Assembly: GCF_029168945.1 (NCBI RefSeq)
Contig: NC_083606.1
Location: 10,938,041-11,002,040, forward strand
DNA from: Cannabis sativa
Lineage: Eukaryota; Streptophyta; Magnoliopsida; Rosales; Cannabaceae
Direction of reading: 5' to 3'
DNA length: 64,000 bases
The notes under the pieces were generated by a model. That model worked only from the letters and a program-made list of their open reading frames with translations, did no database searches and was not told where the DNA came from. The stretch's first letter is position 1. Each line of letters starts with the position of its first letter. The position numbers and the translations under genes were made by a program. This document shows positions 39,805 to 50,727 of the stretch, piece by piece.

Positions 39805-39962
39805 CTGAGAAACCCAGATCAGAAAATGAGTACAAAAGCCAAATAAAATAACAAATTTCTATCTATGTTTTGAATTCAAATACGAAATTCGAAACATCAC
39901 AACAACTATATCACTAAAGATCCATAACAACACAAAGCAAAAAGTTAAAGAACGAAACTTAC
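39805..39962 (-). other. Probable 5' UTR intron of the TM9 gene
   Basis: On the minus strand, TTTATACAG followed by GTAAGTTTCG gives a strong donor near 39962. A pyrimidine-rich TTTCTCAG near 39805 gives an acceptor about 35 bp before the ATG. This is a splice-signal prediction only. Confidence 0.55.
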
Positions 39963-40071
39963 CTGTATAAAGATATAATTCATCTAAAGCGTAAGGCAAC
40001 AAAAGTTCAGTTCACCAGCCGAGAGATCTCCCAGCTCTGAAAATCTGAGAGAAACAAGACTCACGAGCTCT

Positions 40072-40097
40072 AGAGAGAGAGAGAGAGAGAGAGAGTG
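40072..40097. repeat. CT-repeat in the TM9 leader
   Basis: An AG/GA run on this strand, reading (CT)n in the gene direction, immediately downstream of the TATA box and so within the predicted 5' UTR. Confidence 0.7.
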
Positions 40098-40130
40098 AGA
40101 AATGAGATTCGAGGGGCACAAGAAAGAGTG

Positions 40131-40137
40131 TTATATA
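40131..40137 (-). promoter_or_regulatory. TATA box of the TM9 gene
   Basis: Minus strand CGTATATAACAC. It lies about 35 bp upstream of the CT-rich leader and 360 bp upstream of the ATG, with the leader intron in between. The position and consensus fit a plant core promoter. Confidence 0.6.
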
Positions 40138-40144
40138 CGGTTGG

Positions 40145-40717
40145 TTTTTCGATAGCGAATGAGCCACACCGACGATGTGTCCTGCCTTTTTTTTTTTTCA
40201 AAAATAATCACATTTATTTCTTAAAATGCCATAAATGTAGTTCTAATTTCCAAAAATGTCACGTTCTTTTTTTTAATTTATAAATTTAATTCGATGTATA
40301 TTCTTAAATAATTTTATGTTTATTATAATAAGTTGATACGTTGTCGTTTAGTTAAGTTGGCTAAATTATATCGATGCAACCAAAATTCAACGTTGTCGTT
40401 ACGCTATTGGCACCGCTTTGCTCCCTTACTCACAAGTCACAACGAGAACCCCGCCCTAAAAAAAAATTATATAAGTAATTAATAATTATTTATTTGTTTT
40501 GTTATATATTTTAACAAAAAAAATTAATTATTTTTTTGTTTTTTGGTTTTTTGATAGCATTTTTGTTTATTTTTTGAAGGAATGTATAATATTGACATAT
40601 TGTTACCTAAAAAAAAATTGGATTTCGCTAGAAAAGATTCTCATATATAAAAATTCTAAATTTTTCAGCAAAAAAAAAAATAAGAAACTTCTAAATTAAC
40701 TACAGTGTTAAAATCAG
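40145..40717. other. Upstream region of the TM9 gene
   Basis: No gene is seen. It presumably holds the proximal promoter. The distal part is AT-rich and ends at the poly(A) tail of the next LINE. Confidence 0.45.
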
Positions 40718-40763
40718 TTTTTTTTTTTTTTTTTTTTGTGAGAAAATTCAATGTTATTATAAA

Positions 40764-43700
40764 TTAGAAGTCATTTACAACAACAGAGAATATAGGATAG
40801 GGAACTTCTCCTATCCAACAAATGTCATCATCCAACCCTAAAGAGAATTTAGCTAGACCATGTGCTGCTTGATTAGCAGAGCGTTTTACATGGGTAACTA
40901 AAACTTGAGGGAAAAAGGACAAAAGACAACGAACATCCATAATCAGATCAGAAAAACAAGATAAATCCTGAGAAACAAATGATAAAGCATTAGAGACTCG
41001 CAAAGCATCCGTTTCAATATGAGTGACAGCAAATCTATTCTGCGAAGCCCAATTAAGTGCATGGAAAAGTGCCTTTGCTTCCATTTCGTCTGATCTAAAA
41101 CTTCCTTGTACAACTTTTGAATAAGCTGCAACAACAAAACCATTGTGATCTCTTATGATAGCACCAATGCCCAGTTTTTTCTGATCCACATTTGTAGCAG
41201 CATCTACATTCAATTTAAAACAATTATTTGGTGGAGGCTGCCATTTTGGAGCTTGCTGAACCGTGTGAGGAATGGGAGTAGCAGATGGTTGGTTGCTGTC
41301 GACAGTAGCAGGTGAAGGCACCTGCTTTGCTCTGGAAAAATCTTCATGGAAACGGACTGCATAGTTCACTATAGCAGCAGGCTGTCTAGGAGAACCACCA
41401 TGAACCACTTTATTTCTATCAGTCCATATGCCCCACATTATACATAGCAGTAACTCAAAGTCTTGCTGGTTTAAAATGGTAGATAAAGAAAGTAAATAAT
41501 CACCATTAAACATGTTTTGAGCCTTAGAAAGATCAAGCTGAAACTTAGAAGCTTTCCATATGACTCTAGCATGTTTACAACCGAAGAGAGCATGTCCGAT
41601 TGATTCCCAATTCGAGGCACAAAGAGAACATTCAGCAGAGGTTAAAACTTTTTTCTTGAATAATGCAGCAGCTGTTGGAAGTATGTTATGAAGCACTTTC
41701 CAAGCAAAAATTCTGATCTTAGGAGGCAACACTAGTTTCCAAAAAAATTTCCACCAATCACTATGATTATTAGAAGCAGACGAGCAAAGTTGTTCCTCCA
41801 AAGAAGTTGCTAGGTGAAAACCCGATTGCACCGTGTAAGATCCATTAGAGGTGTAGTGCCAAATTAACCGATCCATGTCAGCAAAGTAACTTAGTGGAAT
41901 AGTTAGAATACGATCTGAGTCAATTGGTTGAAAAAATCTATTCAGCATACTTACATTCCACACTCGATCCTCTGTGATAAAGCTAGACACTGGTAAAGAG
42001 TTGGATCCCAAATAACTGACTGGCTTAAATTCATTGAAACCCGGAATCCATGGATCTAACTTACTGTCTATATGATTTCCATTCCCAACCTTATACCTCA
42101 ATCCTTTTACCAACAGCTCCTTTCCCCAACAGATACTTTGCCAAGTCAATGATGGTGAGTGGCCAATATTAGCATCTAGAAAGGTACTATTGGAAAAATA
42201 TCTATGCTTGAGAAGTCTACTCAAAAGAGAATCTGGCATATCAAAAATCCTCCATGCTTGCTTAGCAAGAAGCGCTTGATTAAAATGAACAAAAGAACGA
42301 AACCCCATACCACCTTCATATTTCGATTTACATAGGGATTTCCATCTTTTCCAATGAATTTTGGTACCATTTTGATTGCTACCCCACCAAAAATTAGCCA
42401 TCATACTCTCTAATTGATTGCAAAATTTCTTTGTGAGCCTGAAACAACTCATTGCATATGTAGGAATAGATTGCACAACAGCTTTTAATAACACTTCTTT
42501 CCCTCCTACTGAAAAAATTTTTTCATTCCAAGAATTAAGGAGTTTCCAAACCTTTTCTTTGATGTTGCTGAAGAGCTCAATCTTGTCTCGACCAGAATAG
42601 GAAGGCAAACCCAAGTATCGCTCGTGGCACTCAGTTATTGGCATTTGCAAGGTCTGAGAGAAAAAATTCTGGGCAGCTTGAGAGGTGTTTGGCGAGAAAG
42701 ACATAACAGACTTGTCATTGTTTAAAACTTGACCCGATGCTTTGTTGTATGTGTCAAGTGTTCTCTTAATGGACCTGGCAGATTGTTCATTTGATTGACA
42801 AAAAAGCAAACTATCATCTGCAAATAGCAAGTGTGAGACTGAAGGAGAGTTCCTTGTCAATCTAAGACCGGTTAACAAACCAGCATGTTCTTCGGATTGC
42901 AATAATCTTGAAAGGCCCTCAGAACATATGAGAAACAAGTATGGGGAAAGTGGATCACCTTGACGTAAACCCCGAGAAGGATTCACTTGACCTACAACTT
43001 CACCATTTAGTGAGAATGAAAAGGAGCTTGTAGTGATACATCTCATGATCAATGATGTCCATACAGAGTTAAAACCCATTTTAAGCATAATGGCCTCAAG
43101 ATATTTCCATTCAACCCTATCAAAAGCTTTACTCATGTCTAACTTAAGAGCTGAAAAACCAATTCTTCCTTGTGTCTTGTGACGAATATGATGAATAAGT
43201 TCAAAGGCAATTAAAATGTTATCTGTGATTAATCTGTTAGAGAGAAAAGCTGATTGCGTTTCAGAGATAACATAAGGTAATACCTTCTTGAACCGGATGA
43301 CGATAGTCTTGGAGATAAGTTTATATATAACATTACATAAACTTATAGGGCGATAATCCGTCATTGAACTCGGGTTAGACACTTTAGGAATCAAAGTGAT
43401 GATAGACTTATTCAGTTCAGTCATATCCAGTCCTTCATTAAGAACCCCAAGTACCAGATTAGATACAGAAGTGCCTACAATATTCCAATAATGTTGGTAA
43501 AACATTGCAGACATTCCATCACAACCTGGACTCTTGTCAGGACTCATAGACTTTAGAGCATCATACACTTCGTTACTAGTAAAAGGCTGAATTAGAGATT
43601 GATTCATTTCATGTGTAATAGTAGTTGGAACAGCATTTAGGACTTCTTGTAGAGATGCATGATCAACACTATCTGAAGAAAACAAATCATCATAATAAGC

Positions 43701-44903
43701 ACAAATGGTTTGAGTCAAATCTGCCTTTGAAGTTACTGTTGTGCCTTGAGAGTTGACAAGAGATTTGATGGAATTTTTGGATTTCCTGGAAGTGGCATGA
43801 GCATGGAAGAATTTAGTGTTCTGGTCACCACATTGTAACCAAACAACTCTTGACTTTTGATGCCAGTATTGTTCCTCTTGTTCAAGCAAATCATCCAAAA
43901 TTGATTCAGACTTTTGCAACTCCAACATGTCTCGGTTGTTCCTTACTGCTGCATTATTCAGCCTTGCCACCTGGTTTTGTGCCTCAGAAATTTGTTTTTT
44001 GAAGTTTCCAAACTTAGACACATGCCACTTTTGTAATGCTTCAGTACAGGAGCTTAAATTGTGCATAAAAAGATCTACACCACCTCTCTGATCCGAAGAC
44101 CAGTGCTCACGTATTATTGCAGCAGACTCAGGTTGATCCAACCAGATTTTTTCAAAACGAAATCTGGTTTTTCTTGCTGGTGTTGACTGAGTTGAAGAGA
44201 TGTACAGCACATTAACCGCGATTGCACGATGATCTGAAGAAAAATAATCCAAATGGGATGTTATCATAGGTTGAAAAGTGGTATTCCAAACATCATTTGT
44301 GAAACACCAATCCAAGCGTTCCTTAATGGCATTGATATTACGTCTTCCCTTTGTCCAAGTGAAAGGATTCCCTTCATAAGGAAGCTCAGAAAAACAACAA
44401 AAGTCCAACACCTCACGGAAGTCTTCCATTTGTTTTTCATTCCTCAACCCTCCCCCATGTTTATTTTGATTGGAAAGAATTTCATTAAAATCCCCAATGA
44501 CCATCCATGGAAGTAAGGGAGCAACATCTTTAAGTCTTTTTAAGAGTGTCCAGGTGAGATGTCTATTGTGAACTGCAGGAGCACCATAAAAAGCTGAAAA
44601 GTGCCATTTAGGACCATTTGCAACAGCCATGTAACCATCAAACACATTTGAATTATAATATTGTAAGGTTACATCTACATCATCATTCCATAGTAACATA
44701 AGACCACCACTTAAACCTACTCTAGGGACTTCAAGTCCATTATTGAAATGTAAAAGAGTACGAAAACGGGAAATAGAATTACTTGCTAATTTAGTTTCCA
44801 TAATAAAAAGTACAGCGGGGGTTTGCTCTTTTACAAGCAAACGTAATTTGCGGATAGCACTCGGGTTCCCCAATCCACGAGCATTCCAACTTATGAACTT
44901 CAT
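40764..44903 (-). CDS. LINE ORF2: intact endonuclease-RT-RNase H polyprotein
   Basis: 1,379 codons without interruption. The endonuclease (about 1-225) shows MKFISWNARGLGNPSAI, METKLAS, MVIGDFNEILSNQNK, RLDWCFTND and YFSSDHRAIAVN. RT (about 480-760) has DYRPISLCNVIYKLISK, KLDMSKAFDRVEW, GLRQGDPLSPYLF and catalytic FADD near residue 694. The zf-RVT segment lies at about 1048-1115 with C-x2-C and GHALFGCKHAR. RNase H starts LNVDAATNV near 1230, keeps ETDA and ends SANQAAHGLAK near 1350. All these catalytic motifs look complete, so the enzyme could be active if expressed. The start overlaps the ORF1 stop as ATGA. Confidence 0.92.
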   Translation of the reverse strand: MKFISWNARGLGNPSAIRKLRLLVKEQTPAVLFIMETKLASNSISRFRTLLHFNNGLEVPRVGLSGGLMLLWNDDVDVTLQYYNSNVFDGYMAVANGPKWHFSAFYGAPAVHNRHLTWTLLKRLKDVAPLLPWMVIGDFNEILSNQNKHGGGLRNEKQMEDFREVLDFCCFSELPYEGNPFTWTKGRRNINAIKERLDWCFTNDVWNTTFQPMITSHLDYFSSDHRAIAVNVLYISSTQSTPARKTRFRFEKIWLDQPESAAIIREHWSSDQRGGVDLFMHNLSSCTEALQKWHVSKFGNFKKQISEAQNQVARLNNAAVRNNRDMLELQKSESILDDLLEQEEQYWHQKSRVVWLQCGDQNTKFFHAHATSRKSKNSIKSLVNSQGTTVTSKADLTQTICAYYDDLFSSDSVDHASLQEVLNAVPTTITHEMNQSLIQPFTSNEVYDALKSMSPDKSPGCDGMSAMFYQHYWNIVGTSVSNLVLGVLNEGLDMTELNKSIITLIPKVSNPSSMTDYRPISLCNVIYKLISKTIVIRFKKVLPYVISETQSAFLSNRLITDNILIAFELIHHIRHKTQGRIGFSALKLDMSKAFDRVEWKYLEAIMLKMGFNSVWTSLIMRCITTSSFSFSLNGEVVGQVNPSRGLRQGDPLSPYLFLICSEGLSRLLQSEEHAGLLTGLRLTRNSPSVSHLLFADDSLLFCQSNEQSARSIKRTLDTYNKASGQVLNNDKSVMSFSPNTSQAAQNFFSQTLQMPITECHERYLGLPSYSGRDKIELFSNIKEKVWKLLNSWNEKIFSVGGKEVLLKAVVQSIPTYAMSCFRLTKKFCNQLESMMANFWWGSNQNGTKIHWKRWKSLCKSKYEGGMGFRSFVHFNQALLAKQAWRIFDMPDSLLSRLLKHRYFSNSTFLDANIGHSPSLTWQSICWGKELLVKGLRYKVGNGNHIDSKLDPWIPGFNEFKPVSYLGSNSLPVSSFITEDRVWNVSMLNRFFQPIDSDRILTIPLSYFADMDRLIWHYTSNGSYTVQSGFHLATSLEEQLCSSASNNHSDWWKFFWKLVLPPKIRIFAWKVLHNILPTAAALFKKKVLTSAECSLCASNWESIGHALFGCKHARVIWKASKFQLDLSKAQNMFNGDYLLSLSTILNQQDFELLLCIMWGIWTDRNKVVHGGSPRQPAAIVNYAVRFHEDFSRAKQVPSPATVDSNQPSATPIPHTVQQAPKWQPPPNNCFKLNVDAATNVDQKKLGIGAIIRDHNGFVVAAYSKVVQGSFRSDEMEAKALFHALNWASQNRFAVTHIETDALRVSNALSFVSQDLSCFSDLIMDVRCLLSFFPQVLVTHVKRSANQAAHGLAKFSLGLDDDICWIGEVPYPIFSVVVNDF

Positions 44904-46444
44904 GGCTGATTGCGGGACTGGAAACCAGTCTCCGCTGAATTGTCAAAGACACCAACAGAATCCATTTTGTCCATAGAAACTTGATGGTGCGAAACATCTT
45001 CATCTGACAAGGAAGAAGCTGATGTAGTTGTTGGATTTGCCCTGCATCTCTTTAGTGTTTGCCGAAGTGAAGGACCATCGCTTTGCCTCTTAGATTGCGC
45101 ATTTGGATTGACATTCTCCTGGCCAATAGAAGAAGTAGCAGCCATAACTGAAGAAAAAGTGGATAAGGCCATTGAAGAGGGAATCGGGAGGGATGGTTTG
45201 GTGGTGTGAGAAACAGGATCAACCAATTTTGTAGAGGGAGGGTAGGTGGCATAAAAGTTATTGATGTTAGGAGCAGATGCCATTGGAGTGTATACCCCTG
45301 AAAGATCAGAATAATCATCTAAGTTGCTACTGGTATGAGATGTAGCAGGCTGGTAAGAGACTGTTTTAACACAAGTGGCAGGAATGATTGAAGATTGGTC
45401 AAGATGAGATGGTGCAAAGGTGATAGGGTGATGTAGTTGGTTCACGTTTTGGGTTAAGACAGGAGGAACATGTGTAGGTGGCGTAGGAGTAATGATGTTA
45501 GGATTATGAGCAACATCTCCATTAGTAACTGCAACATTACAATGAGAAGATTCACCAAAGAACAACTTTCTTGGCTGAGGCATTCCTCTATGTTCCAGTT
45601 GAGGAATGGCCGTGATAAAACTTTTCTTGGCGAGCCTTGTCAACAAAGGCCACGCATTCCCTTTTGAAAAATCCGTGCGATAGCGATCATAACCGGAAGA
45701 AGGAAGTGCAGAACCTTTGATAAAAGGTTGATACTCAAGGTCAGGTTCCACACCACTGTCTAGTTTTTCAAGGTAAATAAGGCATTTATGGTATGGGTGA
45801 CCAATAATTCCACACTCCATACAATACTCGGGGAGTCGTTCATACCGAAAATCCACCCAAAACTTGTCTCTAACATTGGATAATGAAATCATTCGTCCCC
45901 TCTTTAAAGGCTTGGAAACATCCATTTTAACTCTCACCCTCATGAAAGGACCCCAACCTTCATTTAAAGAGTCCTCAAAAACATCAAGAAACTCTCCAAT
46001 TATATTCCCAAGTGCTATAGCCAGAGACTTAGTTTTGCTAAGAAAGGGTAAACGATAGATCTGTACCCAAAAAGGAGTAAATTTAAGATCTTCAGAAGTG
46101 AAGTTTTCGCCAACGTCTGGTGAGTGCAACACAATGTGGTGATTTTGGAAGTGGAAAGGCTCACGATCGAGGACCCTAATCTTATCTCCTTCACAGCCGA
46201 ATGTCAACAAAAACATATCAGAGGATTCAGAAAGTTTGACAGGGAACCTTCCATCCCAGTGTTCAGCCATTTGGTTCTGCAAAGTAGAAAGCCATACTTT
46301 CTTCTTGGTGAGGACTTTAGCATACAACACCAGTTCAGTGGAGTTAGCAGGTGGAACAAAATCAGTAACTTGGAATTCGAACACAGATTCTTCATCATCA
46401 GTCAGTGTTATCTTTGTTTTCATCTTATTAGTCAGAGGATCCAT
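44900..46444 (-). CDS. LINE ORF1: intact DUF4283 / zinc-knuckle protein
   Basis: 514 codons. The DUF4283-like region (about 40-190) includes WDGRFPVKL, FHFQNHHIVLHSP and FTPFWVQIYRLPFLSK. The CCHC knuckle CMECGIIGHPYHKC follows near residue 210. The last 200 residues are rich in Ser, Thr, Pro and Asn. The length and plan match ORF1 of copy 1. It is the presumed RNA-binding partner of ORF2. Confidence 0.88.
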   Translation of the reverse strand: MDPLTNKMKTKITLTDDEESVFEFQVTDFVPPANSTELVLYAKVLTKKKVWLSTLQNQMAEHWDGRFPVKLSESSDMFLLTFGCEGDKIRVLDREPFHFQNHHIVLHSPDVGENFTSEDLKFTPFWVQIYRLPFLSKTKSLAIALGNIIGEFLDVFEDSLNEGWGPFMRVRVKMDVSKPLKRGRMISLSNVRDKFWVDFRYERLPEYCMECGIIGHPYHKCLIYLEKLDSGVEPDLEYQPFIKGSALPSSGYDRYRTDFSKGNAWPLLTRLAKKSFITAIPQLEHRGMPQPRKLFFGESSHCNVAVTNGDVAHNPNIITPTPPTHVPPVLTQNVNQLHHPITFAPSHLDQSSIIPATCVKTVSYQPATSHTSSNLDDYSDLSGVYTPMASAPNINNFYATYPPSTKLVDPVSHTTKPSLPIPSSMALSTFSSVMAATSSIGQENVNPNAQSKRQSDGPSLRQTLKRCRANPTTTSASSLSDEDVSHHQVSMDKMDSVGVFDNSAETGFQSRNQP

Positions 46445-46686
46445 TGATGAAGTTGAGATTACAGGGTATAATAAACGATTAAGAACAACAGGATAGTTTA
46501 AGAACTGACAATAAAAATTCAGTAACTGCTAGAAATCACAGGAAAGGGATAAGAACATAGGGAATAACTGTAAAACCATGAAGGACTTGTAACTGCCTTA
46601 GAGCACAAAGATAGGCAGACGCTCATTTTAGTTATATATTTTATTTTGTTAGTTTTTTTATTTTTTAATAAAAATCATAATGTCTA

Positions 46687-47052
46687 TTAATTAATAAATT
46701 CGTTCAAAATAATAGAACGCACTTCAGAGGAACAATCATCCAACTGAAGCACACGACCTGTAGGGAAACAATAGTCTCTTGCCAAGCAATGAGTCAACTT
46801 ATTTGCAGATCGTTTTACAAAACACAAATAGTGAAGGCATAAAATACCGCTCTGAATCGCTTGGACACACACCAAGCTATCTGTTTCCAACATGACTCTA
46901 TCCCACGAATGAGTTGCAATCCAACTCAATGCTTCTTTAATGCCTATTATCTCAGAAATTTCGGGTTGAACACATCCAATCTTCCCCTTCTTGAATGCTT
47001 CTACCATAGCACCGTGATGATTCTGAGCTACACAACTCATGCCAAAAGACAA
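46687..47052 (-). pseudogene. Isolated RNase H domain fragment of a LINE
   Basis: 121 codons read VQPEISEIIGIKEALSWIAT, MLETDSLVCVQAIQSG and LCFVKRSANKLTHCLARD, the second half of an RNase H domain. About 20-25 residues that usually lie between the QAIQSG and FVKRSAN blocks are missing. No RT lies upstream. It most likely comes from an older LINE whose 3' end now touches the 5' end of copy 2. A small stand-alone RNase H-like gene cannot be fully excluded. Confidence 0.6.
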
Positions 47053-47059
47053 GACTCGA

Positions 47060-50000
47060 ACCAGAAAAAACTAAAAGAAAAATACTAAAAAACCATGTCA
47101 AAAGATAAGACTAATGGAAAAACTAAATTAGTTTCAACACATAAATACGATCACAACATTAAAATTAATTAAGGAATGAACTCCTTATAATTCTAACCCC
47201 ATAAAAACATTAATTTGAATTAAACTAATCATAGTAAATTAATAAATGAAAACAAAAATCTGAAACGGAGGACGTCGTTGAGCCGAACCGAACCACTCTC
47301 AAACGACTACTCTTGAACCCCTCACTTTTTGTTTGTTTTTCTAATTATGGTGTTTACTTAATACTTTTTAGGGTTTTTTTATTTATACATTTTAAAATAA
47401 TTTTTTTTGTATTTTTACGGAATTTCACATAAAAAATTTTATAACAACTAACGGAGCAACTTAATTCGCAACCAAAATCCGTATAGCAACCTACATAAAA
47501 ATTACTAGAGCAACCCAAACTGTAAATTAAAAAAAAATAAAAAATAGTATATAAGGTAATTCTCCTACTTTTTATTTATAACTTTATAAGTTATATAGTT
47601 TATTGATTTAGATAAATAAATAAAATATGTTTACAATTTTTTTCACGGTTACTAAATAGAAGAAAAGTATTATATTATTTTTTATAACTATGATAGTTAC
47701 ATTTTTTTTTATATATCAGGTTACTAAATTAATTATAATTAATTATTTTTTTAAAATAATTAAATTTTAATTTAAATATTGAACAATAACCTTTTTAGCA
47801 ATTAATGTTTATAAATAATTTATTTTTATATTTTTAACCGTTAAACCATTTAACTATAATATTTATAGTAAAATTTTATTTCTTTTACAAAAATTAGACT
47901 TTCACCTAAGGCGGGGCTAGGACCTAATTACTAGGGGGCCAAGCGGCAAACTATCAATTTTTTTTTTTTAAAAAAATAAATCTATAGTGCACTTCTTAAA
48001 AGACTATTTCAGTTCACCCCTATCTATTTTAACATTTATGAGAGCTTTTTAGTCTATTTTTTTTATGATCGTATATGTTATAATATTTTAAGATCACTTA
48101 TAAATTTTCAGAGATTTCTGAATAGTTTATAGTGCAAAAATAAAGTTTGAATAGTTGATTACCATACTTAAAAAAATAGTCGCGAGTGTAATATTATATT
48201 TGAAACTTATTTTTGACATTATATATTATTCTGAATCTTTTGAAAATTTACATGTAATTCTATAAAAAAAAATACAACGTACATAATTATGAAATAAAAA
48301 TTGGATTAAAAAGCTTTTCTAAATGAAATAACCGATAAAAAAATGGATCAAAATGACTGTATTAAAAGATGTGCAATATAATTAACTAATATTTTTAGTA
48401 ACATGTAATACATATAAAAATATTTTTTATAATATACATACCCCCAAAAAGGTTGTTCTAGTACACTTCTCTCTGTTTCAACATCCAAAATAATTTTTTA
48501 GTCAATTTTATTTTCATGATCGTATACGTTTGTAATTATTTAGGACCACCAGTTGATTGTTTTTTTTAAAAAAAAATGCAGTGCCAAAAATAAAATATAA
48601 ATATTTTGTTTCAGTCATTATTATTTTTTTAAGTAAATACCATTTTGAACCCTGTGTTTTACAAAATTTATCGATTAGACTCTTTGTTTTGTTAAATTAC
48701 AATATAGACCCTGTAAATGAGCATTTCATCAAAAAAGCTATAAGGTTCAAGGGTTATATATTTTATTATCCATCTCACAATACTAGAATTGTGGAATTAA
48801 GAATTAACTTGATCAGTGGGAGCGATCGATCTAGGAACCTAATTTCTAGAAAAGATCATTTATTTTCTCAAACTTACACCTCAAGTATTAGATTAATTAT
48901 GATTCACAACAACATTTAATTTTAATGGTTATTGAGAATCCATAATTAATCATTATAAATCCACAATTCATTAATAAAATTCTAATAAGTTATGTTATTT
49001 AGTAATTACTTACAATTTCTAAACAACATGCATATTAAACTATTTGCTCTTTTAGAGTTTGTTGGTCCATCCTTAAGATGATTTATTAGAATAATAAGAT
49101 CAATATTTTCTAGTGATTACATTATGTACAATAAGAATTCAACTATAATATTAATTTGAGACACAAATTAAACATTGGAATGCACAGAATTGAAATTATG
49201 GTACAATATATCATGAATGAAAAAATGATTATATTAAAGAGCAATGAAATCTATCTTTAGTAAAGTTGTCTAATGGGGTGGAGAACATTCATTAAGCATA
49301 GATTTTTCACCAATAAATAATTATTAGGCAACATTGAGAAACATAAAGATATAAAAGAATATTCATTGCTAAAAAGTTCAGTTTGAACTACGAATCAACA
49401 ACAAATAAGATTTACATTCTCACTTGTCTTTATAGATTCTGATATAATAACCTTGACATTTGTTGTTTGTTTCAATTCATTAATTAATTTCAAACAGTGT
49501 ACTAGAGGAAAAGGTACACAGACTACCATAAAAATATTCCTCTAATAGTGGTGAACATATGCAAGCTTAAAGTGTCTACCTATAGATTAAAATAAATTTC
49601 TCACAATTGGTATTTCATCTTGTCATCTTTTCTTTTAGTTTTGAAAAGAGTTATGAATTAATTATATACCAGAAGGTCAATGGTAGCAATATTTGTTTTA
49701 TATATAGACAATATATTACTTGCAAATAATAATAATAAAATTTCTATATAAGGTGAAATAATTGATATCTCAAATTATTATTTTGAGATAATGAACATAA
49801 ATAATATATATAATTTTAATTAATTAGAGAGTAGCCACAACATCTCTGATTAAATAAAATTATGTATTATTCATCTCATGTTATTTTAATCTTTAAGTGT
49901 GATAAATTCAACTCAAACCAGCATCTGAAAATAATTTGGAATGAGAATAAATTAAGAACATTCATTTGCTTCTTGCATTGCATTTGTTTCAGGATCGTTA

Positions 50001-50230
50001 AGATACTAAAAATTATATTCATACATATTTTGCTAAGATGAATTGACCATCTAGAAATATAGTTAATTAATTAGATTCTAACATACTTCAGTGGTTACAT
50101 TGATTCACGTAGATCAATATTTAATTGTGTCCTTAAGATTACCAATAAGTTGTATTGTGGAGAGTCTTAATTGTAATTTCCATTATAAAAGTCAGATTCA
50201 TTTGTTTCAGGATCGTTAAGTAGTGAAATA
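47060..50230. other. AT-rich intergenic region with decayed repeats
   Basis: No gene is found. Two loosely similar blocks (AGT(A/G)CACTTCT ... CATGATCGTATA-type) at about 47985-48110 and 48460-48560 look like direct copies of an old repeat. TTTGTTTCAGGATCGTTAAG occurs at about 49985 and about 50200. Nothing in it supports an RNA gene or complete transposon. Confidence 0.4.
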
Positions 50231-50231
50231 C

Positions 50232-50712
50232 TGTTAGAAATTTATATGTATGAAATGAAGCATATATATTATTGTATAAAGTGCAGAATTAATAAAACAT
50301 ATATCCACTATAACTAAAGGATCGAAATACCTCCAGCCATTAATTCTTCGAGCTTTATTCCTACACAAACTTTGATCTGCGAAGGAAACTAATTGATGTG
50401 GGTAATCGGGCTTCCAAGCTCTCTCTACTCTCTTTAGATGGATTTACTGTTATCACAGAATGAGTAGTGAACTCAGGGACCGAGACCCTATATTTATATA
50501 GGAGAGACATTTCATCAAAGTCTCTGCCACAATTAATAGTTAGAATATTTTAACAATTAATTCAGAAAATTAAATCAGGAAATCAAATATTTGATAAATC
50601 GTAATCTGACCACATATAGAATATTAATGAATTAATTGCGTCCAGATTCAATGAATATAAAATATTCATTTATCTTAAATTAATTCATTGATTCTATTCT
50701 TAAAATAGAAAT
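50232..50712. mobile_element. Possible retrotransposon LTR remnant
   Basis: TGTTAGAAATTTATATG near 50232 starts a stretch with a mixed-composition leader-like region (50330-50510). It resembles copia LTRs in general composition, but no partner LTR, primer site or end could be shown. LINE copy 3 is inserted near its right side. Confidence 0.25.
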
Positions 50713-50727
50713 TAATACCCGATACTT
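50713..50727. repeat. Target-site duplication of LINE copy 3, left
   Basis: TAATACCCGATACTT lies next to the poly(A) tail (T-run). It matches TAATACCCAATACTT at 52659-52673 with one mismatch. Confidence 0.8.

Larger units (their letters stand above)
40718..46615 (-). mobile_element. LINE (L1 clade with RNase H), copy 2, both ORFs open
   Basis: A poly(A) tail (T-run 40718-40737) is followed, in reverse gene order, by a short 3' UTR, an intact ORF2, an intact ORF1 and a leader of about 170 bp. The exact 5' end and a target duplication could not be established. The flank AAAATCA seen on both sides is too short to trust. The ends share the 3' UTR words TTATAATAAC and GTAAATGA with copies 1 and 3. 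The organisation is the same as copy 1 but the proteins are clearly diverged, so they are different subfamilies. Confidence 0.88.

Noticed and set aside
33654..40170. GTGTGGCTCATTC shared near both host genes
   Set aside because: A 13-base match is expected by chance in 64 kb, and its orientation relative to the two genes differs.
40700..46690. AAAATCA as target duplication of LINE copy 2
   Set aside because: Only seven bases in AT-rich flanks, and the 5' end of the element is not fixed.
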